Origin: Haliclystus octoradiatus
Taxonomy: Eukaryota > Cnidaria > Staurozoa > Stauromedusae > Haliclystidae
Length of the DNA stretch: 64,000 nt
Direction: 5' to 3'
NCBI GenBank assembly: GCA_916610825.1
Contig: OU744450.1
Location: forward strand, 19,336,814-19,400,813
Position numbers and translations under genes: made by a program. Of this stretch, positions 21,300 to 34,900 are shown in pieces (within the stretch, counting starts at the first letter, position 1; every line of letters begins with the position of its first letter). The notes under the pieces are model-generated. The model was not told the origin of the DNA. It saw only the letters and a list, made by a program, of their open reading frames with translations, and did no database searches.

Positions 21300-21429
21300 T
21301 CAATAATTATTATGCTTTGTTATTGACGTTTTTGTTGTTGTGTGTATCTATTGTTCTGTTTACAGCTTTGATACCACGATCTACTTATATTAATAATACT
21401 GTCTGTTTATATATCTATATTTCTGTCTC

Positions 21430-22010
21430 TGTCCGCGACTTATCTACATCTTACTGGCGATATAATACAGATAATCCGTTGGCGGGAAATTATGCAAACA
21501 TTTGTATTGGTATCTCCCAATCGGAAGCCGTTACCGTCACGAGTGGAGTAATGCAAGGATCTGTGTTAGGTCCTATTTTATTCTTATTATTTGTAGACTT
21601 AATTATAGTGAATTTATAGACATAACAGTGAATTGTTTAGAAAGCAAATGTAAAATTAAATTATTTGCTGATGATGCAAATCTGGTTTTGCACGGAAAGA
21701 CAATGTTACAAATCCTGTAGTTAATACATTAAAAAATTATGTTCGTGGGCTGAGGAATAACAATTATTAATCGCCTTTGATAAATGTAGCATATTCTCTG
21801 TTGGCAACTTGAAGATACCAGCTTTTATATATATTATTTATCGAACAATGAACTCTCTCAAGTTTCAAAAATAAAAGATCTTGGAGGAACTATTCTATCA
21901 TCTGATTTGAAACCACATGAACACTGCTCCATAAAATCACGAAAGGCCTACTCCAGTTTTTATTTAATACTAAATGCTTCGTCTCAAATCCGCACATTTT
22001 ATTATGTGCC
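21430..22010 (+). pseudogene. LINE reverse transcriptase fragment
   Basis: Across frameshifts the motifs of a non-LTR RT are visible: VTSGVMQGSVLGPILFLLF (motif of the fingers/palm), IKLFADDANLVLHG (catalytic FADD), and downstream KIKDLGGTILSSDLKPHEH (thumb). Several stops and at least two frame changes make it dead. A relative, also on the plus strand, is at 61690-62110. Confidence 0.8.
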
Positions 22011-22660
22011 TTATAGGACATCTATTTGGTCGTTGATTTCAAAATTGCTAAAATTCAAATTGAGGGAAATTTGTGAACAATTATAAAATTAGAAAGTTAG
22101 GCCTTATTTAGGCTCTTTACTTGCATTGGACATGATATGAATACTATATAAGCAAACGAAAATTTGAGTTAGGGGGAATTTTTGTACAGCATAACTAGAA
22201 AATCAGGCAACTTCTTTAAAACAATTGGCTTGCATTAGGCACATAAATTTATAACAAAATTCATGATATGAATATCATATTGTAAAACGTTGTCTTACTG
22301 ATTAGACGTAGGGCTCAATGCAATAAATAATTAGCAGAGCTTAGATAATAATAATAGACAGAGAATCAGATTACCTGATGATCGCTACGGCGTGAAAATT
22401 GAAGTAGCAAATATGGCTATCTAGAACTTATCCAATACTTATCACAAATAATAATATATTAAACATCAGTTCAATTAAATTAGCTCAAAATAGCCATGAT
22501 TACAAAATTATTAAAATTACAGCAGCAATGAAACATTTTTAATACAGTATTGAGAATTTAATTTAGCGCTTCTTTGAATGAAAGAATACCATAGAATGAA
22601 TAATAACTATAAAAATATCTTGGTTTCAACGTCAGCAAATTCATAGCTCTGTAAAAATGA
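22011..22660. other. Unassigned stretch between the LINE fragment and the 3' end of the ZP-domain gene
   Basis: No coding motif or repeat structure was recognised. The minus-strand poly(A) signal of the neighbouring gene lies at its right edge. Confidence 0.4.
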
Positions 22661-22662
22661 CA

Positions 22663-22668
22663 TTTATT
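22663..22668 (-). terminator. Poly(A) signal of the ZP-domain gene
   Basis: An AATAAA on the minus strand lies about 55 nt after the stop codon, a usual distance for a short 3' UTR. Confidence 0.55.
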
Positions 22669-22721
22669 ATAAATAATAACATAAAAACTAGACGTTGTGC
22701 CTTAGACATTCAGATGATCTT

Positions 22722-22912
22722 TTAAGCTTTGTTCACATAACCAACTTGAGGCTCTGTACCAAATGGAGGTTGTGTGGCAACACCCTGATTGGTCAAACGG
22801 ATTTTGATAATCAGAATAGCAAGAATCATTACGAAGGCTACGGTCATGATGCATCCAAGAATGATGAAGTTCTGTTGAGTCCAGAAATCTGTTCTTTCTG
22901 CTTGTTGATAGG
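22722..22912 (-). CDS. Exon 9 of the ZP-domain gene (transmembrane helix and tail)
   Basis: The acceptor is TTCTGCAG. FIILGCIMTVAFVMILAIL is the membrane helix, followed by a short tail KIRLTNQGVATQPPFG...GYVNKA and a TAA at 22724-22722. A minus-strand AATAAA lies at 22668-22663, about 55 nt past the stop. Confidence 0.9.
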
Positions 22913-25900
22913 CTGCAGAAGATAAACATACGATAAATTACATTTCTATTTGGAATTGAGTTGCCAAATTTTAAAGAACAGTAATTTATGGTTGACAAGG
23001 CATTTCATTAAACAAAAAATAACAAAAAAAATTTTTAAGAAAAAGACAGTTGATGTGATGTAAGCGTTACATTGATGGGGAGAGAAGGGGAAAAAATGAA
23101 GTACCCAAATTTTCCAAAAACCTAAAAAAGCTCTTCGCATTTTAATTTTATCCTAAACTTTTTCAAGTTCTCTGGAAAGGCCGAAACGGATTCCGAAAAA
23201 GTTGCAGAGTCTAAATTCCCTGCCCAAAAAGTATTTGTCTCAGCTCGTGAAATGTGGATCCAAAATAAGTCACACGGACGTCCCCATATCGCTGTCATGT
23301 GGGAGTTGTTACCCCCCGGACAAAGATATTAGCACAAGTGTTCAGATAGAAACAATTGAAGCTAGATATGATTGAAACTTACGTCTTGTTGTGTTGCTGC
23401 TTCTGACAAATGGACCAGCGACAAGATAATAGATTTTTGATGGTGCGTTTAAGTCGGTTACTCCAAAGGCTTCATCAAGGGATCTCTTTCCAATTCTTGA
23501 AACACGATTAACATTGTTGCCATTATCAGAATTACATACTTGATTACAACGTGGATCAGTTGATGTACGATGACACAAAAATGTATCACAATGAATGTAC
23601 ACTGGTCTACTAACATCACTTGTGAAAGCAAAAGCATCAAAACTGAATCTGAAGAGATCTTTAGAGATTCCTGAGTTGCTCAATTGGACAGTGCTATCAG
23701 CTGGACATCTAGAAATATAACGAAATGATAATTTAATAGAATGGCACGGACGAAATTGAAAGTTACTATTCATTCACTTTTGAAATATGATATTGGTAGA
23801 TAAATTGTTTCAAAGACATTAATGTGAAGTGGAAAATTATTGTTGACTAATAATAACTGAACGCAAGCTATGAATTTAAAAATGCAAAACAAAGAAAAAC
23901 TGTTGGATCATGTAGTAAATTAGTCATGCCAGTCAGACAAAATTTTAAAGGAATATAAAAACGAGGACGTACCACCTCTAATCATTTGCTTTTATCGAAT
24001 TTGTTGGACTTTGCGGTTAGCAAATTCTAGGAAATAGCTACAATTTCTGACTATTAGAACACTTTATCAAGATTTTAGACAATTGAATGAAAACAGAAGA
24101 ACACTTCAGTTATTACAATTTAGCTTGTCATACCACAGGTCTGTCTATAAAAATTAATGGGTCTTATTTGCTTTTTCTTGGTTGCATTACCCTCTTATGA
24201 TTTTGCTAATATTGCTTCAATCCTGACAATCCTAATGTATAGAGCTACATCCGTGTTATTTATATAGATTGTCATTGTTATAAGCTAAATGCATAACCAA
24301 GTAGGCTTTCTTTATCAGTATTCTTTCTGTATGAACGTAAATATAACTGACCTTGCGTTGATGAGCTCATGAACAGGCAATATATTTCTGTCTTGTGAAT
24401 TGGAGGCAAAGATTCTTTCGACGATAACAACAACATCAGGATTACTTGCTACCACATTAATTTCACAGTATTGTCTCTCTCCTAATGCAACGTTCATTGG
24501 CATGGATGTGATTGCTGAAGTGAAGTCTTCATTCATGGCACGGAGGTTGAGGACAAATTGACCAAAGTTAACTAAATGATGAAAAAGATAATTGTTGGAA
24601 TATTATTGGAAATTTCATGCTACAGCAGTGCTATATTTGAATTCTAGTGGCATAGTAAGATTTTGAAGGAGTTGCAATGTTAAACAAAACATATTTTGAT
24701 GTATTCTACAAATCTATCAACAACTAATCTCAAATGGATAATAAAACGGAGTAGTACATTGAGTAACATGTCTTTCACCTTTCTTGCAAAAGGACCTATC
24801 GCCTCTATCACCACTGGTTGGATATAGTAGCTCTTTCTAGGTTTTGGTAACAAAAGTCATGGTCCAGGAGACAAACAAGCAAACTAATTATGCATTCAAA
24901 GGGTTGTCATTACAATACAAAGGGCAATGCAACAGGCATATAGGGAACCCTGGACAATATCAAGTCGTTGAATCAACTTTTCTATTTCATTCCAAATATG
25001 TGTCAAATTTCAGGTAAAAGTAATATAATAATAAAGTGAGGTTTTATCTATTCATTTTTTACAGTTATGTATGCATTAATTTATTAGTTTTAGCAGTTAT
25101 TTCAAACTGATAATAAAGCCATTTGATATAAAAAATGCGATGGGGAAACCATGCGGATGTTATAAATTGCCAAGGTCTCTACGGTCCTGAGTGATCATGT
25201 CTCCTTCAGGTCGTATTTAAGATATGTTGGACACTTCTTGCTAGAAACATTATTAGGGAACCTACACGTTCTAGATATTATGGCATTGCGGTTCACCTTA
25301 ATAAAAGTATCAAAAAGGAATCTAAGCATCATGAATGCTATTGTACATTGGAAATGGCGGTGAACCTATATCTTCAATTAAATAGCTATATGTTTTGAAC
25401 ATTGGAACACTGTGCTATCGTATGTTGTATATACTGACCTTCACTGACTACAAGTGCACTGTTTGGAATAAATGATTTGACACCATTTGATTGTTGTTCT
25501 CTAACATAAGAGCATCTTACATTAATAGTCAATTCGAATTCTCTTGTAATTGGATTACTTTGATCACGAATCACAGTTACAACATTATCGTAAACAAGAT
25601 GGGTTGGAGTTTCACTGTAAACTGTACCACAGTTAACAAGATCAGTTTCAAGACGATAATCAGTTGCTGTTAATGTTGATAGACAGTTACGATCACTGAA
25701 GGTAACACGTGACGTTGGTGGTGGGTTGGTTGCAAAGTAGCTTCTTGGAATATCAACTCTCATTCTACCAGGTACGCAATTGACAACTGCTGGGATAACT
25801 AGAATGGAGTTATACGAAGAGAAGGTGATTAAAAGAAAGCTAAATAATAGAAGATACTGTACAAAGATAAAACATTTTTCGTCTACAGAGTTGATCACAC

Positions 25901-28900
25901 TACCAAAACCAGAAACCATGAAAATGCCATAAAAGTGTTGTGAAAACACCATGAAAATGTAAAAAAGTGAAAACCATACATTTTTTAAGCAATGATAAAG
26001 TTTGAAAACCATAAAAGCATCCATATTCACGATATTAAAATGTGAAAATGCCTTGAAGATGCCATGAAAACACATTCTAAAATATCACGAAGGTTTTCTG
26101 CGATCTGATTGGTCGAAAGAGCGTGCATGAAATCCTAGGATAAAACATGGCTCCGCAAACCGGGAAAAACCGCAAGCTTCAAAAAGTTTGAAATGTGATA
26201 AAATACAGAATTTATAACTTTTTGATAACAATTCAATAAATATCTCAATAATGGCTACGATTTACAAAACGACATTTAGCTCAAGATGTTTTTATTTATT
26301 GAAAAGCGTGGTAAATGAGTTATTGGTCGTGTAACATGCAAAATAAAAACACAGAATGAAAGACAATTATAGGCTACGCTGTTTCAAGGTAAACCTAAAA
26401 TTTAAATAACAATTACTGCATTAATTTGCTAAAGAACTATTGTACCACTTATATTATAGACGTTCTTGTATATGTCTTTCTTTATTCGACAAAATCTATC
26501 TTGTTGTGGGATTCTCTTCATGATTGGTTTTTGAATTGAAATTGAATTTAAATTGTGAAATTTTCATGAATTGAAAATTCGCCGTCGAATGAGATTCCGA
26601 CGTTTGTTTTATTTTAGAAAAGGGTTACCACATGCTTGCAAATGTTTGTATTCATATTTACTAAACTCGAAAAAGTTGGGAGACACTCAGGAAGCTAAAA
26701 ATCACTCGCTCGGAGATCGTGATTTTTTAGCGCTTCACTCGTGTCTCCCAACATTTTCTCGTTTAGTAAATATGAATACAAACATTTGCAAGCATGTGGT
26801 AATCCTTTAATAAAATTTCACGAATTTCTTCATGGTTTTGGTTTCAGTAGTGTCATGAGTTATAATATCTATATGAAAACATGTACTCCAAATAAGATCA
26901 TCCGTTTCAGAACACCAACACATTGTTTCTAAAGCATGAATCAAGAATGTAGATAAGGGGAATATGCAACGGATAATAAATAGTTAGTATGTCTAAGTCC
27001 AATGAATAATATGAACAACAAGTGAAAATGTCTATGTTCTGATAGATGCAACTTATTTGATCTCAAACATTGGTCATATAGAACAGTAAGTGGTATGAGA
27101 ATTGTTTTCGTGGTGATGCTCAATGTTAGTATTAGACGATGCAATAGTGCAGTGATTACAAACTCTTATATTGTCGGTAAAAAATCGATATCCCTGTGAT
27201 CATTTCACAGATGATAAATACTAGGGAAGTCCCATATTGCACAGGAATCATCACCGAACATTTTCTTATCACATAACATATATAAATATATGTATAGAAC
27301 GTCATACATACCATCATCGCTTAATTTTTCACCACAATGGACAGCTGCACAATTTGCAAATTGTCTCAAAAAGAAGACATAGAAAGAGCCACAGTTTCTG
27401 ACATAGGCTGTTTGTTGAAGGCTTGGATTACAACTACAACTTGAACCACTGCTAACGCAAACTTGGATTTCAGTATTTGATGAGCTGGCAACGGTTGGCA
27501 ATGTACTTGTAGTCCATGCTTGGGAATTTGTACTACATCTGTTTGTATTCAAGGTATTAGTTGTAGCTGGGCATGTTGTTGCCAAGGTAAGACCTGCAGA
27601 ACCAGAAAACCTGTACCACCCACCAGTTACACTAATTTGAGTATCACAAGGTCGTGTTCCACTTGTCATTACATTTCTGTCAGCATCTGAAAGGAGGGTA
27701 TGTGCAGCACAGCCATCTTGCTGAAGTGGTGGGATGGTAGGAATGACAGTTGAGGAAGGAATTGCTGAGCTTGATGGACTTGGACTAGGTGAAGGGCTTG
27801 GACTAGGTGAAGGGGTAGGGGTTGGCTCAATTGATGTGGCCAGTGGCTGAGATGTTGTAATAGCTGAAAAACAACAATACAGATTTGATTATAGTTCTCC
27901 GCAGTACGTTTTATTACGTTTTAGTTTTGTGGCCAGTCATTCAGTTTCCGAGAAGCTATCTCTATACGATCATTCATTGTATATGAGTTCTGTTTAACTA
28001 TTAGAATTCATAATTTTCTTCTTTGAAAATGTGTTGAAAGCCTTATTTTGTATATAGTAATTTTATTCTGTTCGCGATTGCATATAGAGTCTTCTGCAAA
28101 TGAAGCCTCTACGTTCATTATGATTTTTCAAGCTCTATCATTCTCTCATACTTTGCATACTATGGTCTACTAGTTTTCGCATTCCGTTTGGTTGATCTAC
28201 CATGTTCAGTTTTCTATGATATGATGTATGTTACGGCAGAAGCAATTCGACGATGGATGAATCGATCTTGGTTTCTGATAACACATCTAACATGTTAGCT
28301 CATCCTATCAGAATTCAATATATAAAACGTTTAATGTTTTTCTATAGAAATTTGATTAGCTAGCTAGCTAGCTGATTGGCTGTTTGTATAACGAAACAAA
28401 ACATGGAAAATTAGAGTTCAAACTATCATACAGAATAAAAATGGTCAAAACAAATTAGTTAATTAAACGAGGGATGTTCAAAAGTAGAACGATTGTGCTC
28501 AGATTTGATCAAATTATTTCTTGTTTTTAGGAATGATGGAAAACGTAATCAGATCAGAGACAATAAAATATACTTGCCTTGATGAAATGTTGCCCTGTAG
28601 GGGATTTTTCATATTGAATCAAAGATTAAAATGATAGGTCGCCTTATAATTACAGCTTAATAAAGATAAATATTAAAACTTTATCCATTGATTTGCATTA
28701 TTTAATAATTGATTTCCATTAATATCATTATTATAGCGTACCTTCTTCTACAACGTAGTATAAAAACTGGTATGGGATGGAATGGATAGGATTTGTTGTT
28801 TGGGTTGGATTAGCAAAATCTTCAATAACCAAAGCAGCAGGATAGACACCCAATGGACGGTTTCTGGCATCGATGGTAAATCGACAACCTAATCCAGGCT

Positions 28901-31900
28901 GAAAATGAGAAGAAAGAGCATTAACATCTCATATAGACCGTTCGTGCATCATTTGCTTTTGCGACCTTTCACCCTTCAATAAGTATTGTATGTGAATTTT
29001 CAGAAATAGATATTTAAAAGCATCCTGTATCAATGTTTGAGAACTCATCTCATAGCGTGAATTTATAGATCAGTTATCGTCAAGTTATAACAATATTTTG
29101 CTCAGTAGAGTATAGAGTCACTGGAAAAATAGAATAATACTAATAAATTCTATGTTGATTGATAACTGCATTATACAATCGTCAAAAGTTAACAATTAAA
29201 CTGAATATCGGAATGATACTCCACGATTGAAGATACATACAATGTGGGCTTGCAGCTCAATTTATGAAAGTCCGACATTTTGCAAGCTCACAACAAAAAG
29301 AGGATTACGAAATTTTTTCGGTCAATTAAACGATCATTGCCAGTACCAAATAGTTTTCTTATCAAATGTCAACCACAGTACAACACAGACAGGAATTTAT
29401 TAAGAACGCAGATACACCATACTATTACATTATTTATCTTATTAACGCACTTTGAATCACGTATAGAATTATGTAGTTACCTCGACAGTGACTTGTGGGG
29501 TTAATGCAATAGCACCACCTTCAGCAGTAGTGGATGCCAATCTGCAACGGACGGGATCGCCATTTCTATCCCTGGTTCCAATTAAAAATGTTGAGACTGT
29601 TCCTAGTTGGACTTCAAACACTGAGAATTGATCAGGAAGTGGAGGTTCATTTCTTAAGCCATCGAATACTGGAAGGGTAATGGCTTGACGAATGTTATTT
29701 GTAATTTCAAATGCAACTGATGGACAACAAGGCATAGCAATCCAACAACACGCGATGCCATATCTAGCAAATAAATGAGAACGATGGTTATATAAGAGTT
29801 TGTCAGAGAACTTCTGAATTATTGGATGTCATCCTCGCATTTTTACGAATGAAATGAAATAAAGTAGATTGGTTCACATATTTAATAAGCTGTATAATGT
29901 GTATATGATATATCATTAGCATTTATTACCAAGACATGTCAACGTTGCGATAATTCAAATGATGATACTCAGGACGGTTATCACAATGTCGAGGTTAAGC
30001 TGAGTGATCTATATGAATTGAATGTGCCATCAACTTAATTAAATGGCATCATACATATTTTACACATATTTTCTGCCATCGTATCTGAGCTAGTCCAGGA
30101 TGTTATGACTTTGTACATTTACCAACAGAGTGTTGGGTTTGATCCCTGATAGTAGCGCTACAGCCTTTGCACAAGAGCCTTCGCATTTGCATTTAAGTTT
30201 GTCTTGTTCTTCAACAAATCTGTTTCCATTGTTACTTTTATCATTATTATTAATATATTATCATTCAAATCATGTTTAAAAATTGAATTTGGTAGTTCTG
30301 CAATTTGATTTGATTATTTATTTTAGGTTGTTTTGGGGTCACAAAACCATGTTTCTTGTTCATATTTAGAGCTGAACAATTTTTTGTTTTTCGATCTCAC
30401 TTCTTTCCAAACGGTTGAAAATATAACCAGCGTGCTTTCTGTTGTATCTCTGCGCATGCGTCATCAAAATGAGAAATGAGCTTAAGTCATTTTCTACTGT
30501 TCTATTGTTATGACGTGATATCTGCTATAACGGTACATCGCCTTTAACGTACATTTTTAGATTCCTCAGGGGTGCCGTTATAAACAGCTTCTACTGTATT
30601 GGTCGCGTAAGGAAGAGCCTCAGTCTAGAAAAAGCAGACACGGTTCAAATTCCAAATAATGATCAATCTGTTTCCAAATTCGAATCTTTCACAGAACAAA
30701 ATACAGTAAAAAGTACGTTAAATGATTGAAAAAATGAAAAGATACACAAATCTAGCAAAAAAATGGAAATAAAAAGTGAAAGAAATGCATTGATAAATAC
30801 ATCATACTTACGTGATTTCGTATGTTTGTGATTTCAACAGATTATTGATAATAACATTGTTATAACCAAGTCTGAAATTTCTTCTTGTATTGGTGATATT
30901 ACAAGCAATTTGAGCATTAGCTACTAAAGTATTACTTGTCATTCCAGGTAAACGTGGTGAGATATTCAATGGCGTAGATTCTGTAATTGTAGATTCATCA
31001 TTACAATTTGTTTGACCAGTTTCCCAACCACTAGCATAGTAGACACGGACCTAAGTATGAACAAAGCATGCCTTTTAGCACATTATAGATCTTTATTTAC
31101 AACAATTCCTATCGCGTACAATAAGAATATATTTGCTCAACTTAACATTTATTTAAATAAAGAACTTTCGAGCTTGTTTTCAGTACGAATAAAAATTAAC
31201 TGCACTCTATTATATGCATAAATGTTTGAGATAATTTACTTTAATTTCAAAATTCGATGTTTCTTAAATTAATTTTCTGCATATTGTATTTGATAAAATC
31301 AATACTTGAAGAATTATGAAGCATAATATCATGAAGCATAACATCAACTGTGAATGCAAATACAATAGCATTCAAGATTATAGGAGTTTAGAAACCTTTT
31401 CAGCTCATATAGTACTTGGGTAACACAGTCCATAGACCAAAAATCGATGGGGATACGAGAAATAGGTATGCATGCCCCATTCCACACATTTTCTAAGTAA
31501 ACGATCTGGATTTGGATAAGTGTAATCCAATCAAAACTTAAGATAATCGGAGTAATGATATTAGGTTATTCATATATATACAACCAAGCGAATGCTTATG
31601 ATTGATTCGTTAAATTCTATATTACAATACCTTGCTTTAATAGTCAGATCCATTGGAAAACTTTCAGAATATTACGAATTTATCGAAGAATCATTGTTTG
31701 ACTTTGTTTATTTTTCGTATATACGGATTATGAAGCATGAAACAGCCCTGATCCATATTGGAAGGATATTACAAAAATGGTACTTTATGGAGATTGCTTC
31801 ATTTGATAGAGAAACTTTTCTATTCGTACATGTTGTTCGTATGATTTTGCTATGCATGGTCATTACCCTCCAAAAATGCAGCCAAAGTATCGACTTTGGC

Positions 31901-34900
31901 TTATTTTTGTTTCTCACTTTTGTTAAGATACCAGTAGCCCGTTTATTTTCCATAACAGGGTTTACACTTGAGCAAAAACACTATGAACATTTTGCTTATT
32001 TGTCTCTCACAAAAACCCGGCTGAACCAAATGACAATCCGCTTTGAGAATGATCGTTTCAAGCTCTAATGTCCAAAAACAGATACTGTATAAGTTCTAAG
32101 GTCAAAAGTTTTTAGTTTTGGGTTTTTTTAATTCAAGTATTTACGCGGTTGGCACATCTTTGCCTAGACAAATTTATTTTCAATTGCCATCGAATATACA
32201 GAGAAAGCGCGCAGAGACGAGCCACAGCGATAATCCTGTCTAGGCTAAACAGTAAAGAGGTGTTGCCACTTGAATAAAGTTCAAATTTGATTTTGTTCAC
32301 TTTAGAGACCTATATCTCTTTTGTTGGACCTCAAATAATGATGAAGAATATATCTGCATCTTGAGCTGAACGCTGAAACGATCATTTTATAAGTGGATTT
32401 TCATTTGATGCTACCGATTTTTTATTAAAGACGCAAACATGGATATGAAGTATTTTTTTCGGTGTAAACCATCTTACGGAAAATAAACGGGTTCCCTTTA
32501 TATTAAAAAAATGAGACACAAAATCGTAACTTTAAATGCATTTTTTAAGGAGAAATGATCGTGCAAAGCAAAAACACAAGAACGACAAATAGAAAATGCC
32601 TCTCTTTTTAATGAAGCAATCTCCCAATATCCAGGATCTACACTTTAAACAGACAAACTCTCAGAGAGAGACAATACTCAGTTATTTCACTAAAAAAGTT
32701 TATGCTCAGACCATTTGTGCTTGTACAAGAGCGAGGACAATCCCTGGGGTAACTCCACTATGACGGCTATACGGGGACGTACCACTTTTTTTGGGTCCAT
32801 ATTCCAGCTGAGAAAAAACTTTTTGGGTATGAGATTTCAAATTATGGAGCTTTTAGGTATCTTATATTTGACTTTGAAGAATTTTTGAAAACATTTTGCA
32901 TAATTTTTGTGTATTTACTTAAACTCAATCAACCCGCTGGAGCTTTTTGAGTAGCATTTTTTAACTTTTGGAATTTTTGGGTAGCATAAACAGAACTTTT
33001 TGAATACATCACCTTTTTCCAAAGTGGAACCCCCTGTCCCTGAAGAGCTGGAGTTACCTCCCGGGGGATGATCCTATAGCCAGTAGGATGATACGACCAT
33101 ATTGTAAAATAGTGTTCGTATGTTCCATTTATAAAACAGAAGAATGTTGAGAATAAGTGGATCATCCTCTTATCAAGTGCAGATGAGCTCCCTATTCTAA
33201 TTATGTTTGATACGTTGTTCCACCCTTGTAAACACTTTCAGAAGAGATATCCTACCCAGCATTCAATATATTATGTCAATATAAGTCTTTCGAAACAGGT
33301 AATCATGTTATTGGAATGATGACCATTACCCCTGACATACGTTGCCTATCATCCCTTCCTATTTCAACACAAATGGTTCTCTATCTAACTCTATCAGTTA
33401 TAGAATCATCATTCTCCTTCAATACCTATTTTTCTCCTTCTATAACTTATATGTAGGAAATTTAAGTGTTAGTCAGTCCTGTGGCATATACATCATTATT
33501 ATTAATTTAGGCTTTATATCGCTACTTTTCCAACTTTGAGGTGTGGCCATGTATGATACAGTGCATCGTGTTTTTATCGAATACTATGAACTTGAGATTG
33601 GATTATAAAGATATGAATAAATGGATCAGATAAAATCATTCTTTTCAATCTTTTCAGATCATCATTACATACTTTTTCTACAATGATATAATCCTTGACG
33701 AAACACATGACGCTTTATATCAATGTTCTGCAACAAATCTAAAAGACAATCTCAACTGTCAAGAGATTATGCGACATATTTGTTTTATTCATCCTGTTTA
33801 CAGTATTATCTTTTCCTCACAAATAATCGAATAGGATATACTGGATAATTTTTTTTACAATTGAAGAAAGTTTTTGCTTCATTATATCTTTCTCAAATTA
33901 AGAAGTTGCTTCGTAGTTTATCGTGGTCAAACTCCAACGACGCAAGTATTCCAGGATTAGCGCTCCTTTGAATTTAGCATTTATAAAGAAGAAAACAAGT
34001 AAAGGAATTTTACCTTAAAACTGAACCCGCTCTATAAAATCTATAGTACTTCCATTTTTTTTAATACCGTATAAACAGAAAAATACAATATAAAGTATCA
34101 CTTCCACAAAATGTGTATGAAATCATTGGTAATAGTTATTGGAGAAACATGTTGTGGATTGTGGTTTGCATTAAACGGAAAGGGTGATTAAAAATGCAAC
34201 AGCGAGCCGCTCAAAGGGCAGAAGACATTCAAGTCCCATGGAAATATTTTTCTGTGGAATAAAGCCCACTTCAGTGCAGGTCAAAAAATTTCCAACAATT
34301 CATTTAACGATGCATTCATCCGAATCTGTACGTATCCGAAAATTTTGAAAACGAACTTGCCCTAAAACTATCTAGTGTATGAACTATAGTGTATACGGTT
34401 TCAAAGCCGGTTTACAGGTAAGTGGGAATTTCAGTTATCTGAATTGCACTTAAGTTGGTATATGCAGCTATTGTGTGATAATTGATTCAGTAATAATAAT
34501 AATAATAATAATAGTAATATTAATAATTAATGAAAGTCATTAACTATCTATAAAACAAATATTCTAGGGACTGATATTGAAAGCAGTATATAGAGGGTCA
34601 TCCATAAAGTACATACTCAGTTGAGGGGAATGGGGTAATACCAAAATGGTTGCTCTTATATACTTGCAGATAAAACGGCGATGAAATTGACGAAAATGCG
34701 AGGGTGGGTAGAGGGGAGAAAAATTGTCAGTACGTACGTAAAAGGGGGAGGGGTGATCAAGAGCGTACAAATGCGTACCAGGGGAATGGGAGTGAGAGTG
34801 TAAAATTGGAACTGTTATTAAGTAAGTACTTTGTGGATGGCCCCTATAGCTAGAATTATCAACCCAACACTAAAAGCCTCTATTTGAATGATGTGAAAGC

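Noticed and set aside
31592-32068. A 158-codon plus-strand frame in intron 1 of the ZP-domain gene
   Set aside because: It is rich in Ile, Leu, Phe and Tyr as expected from AT-rich non-coding sequence, shows no domain or splice context, and has an 81-codon frame on the opposite strand. I could not support it as a gene.
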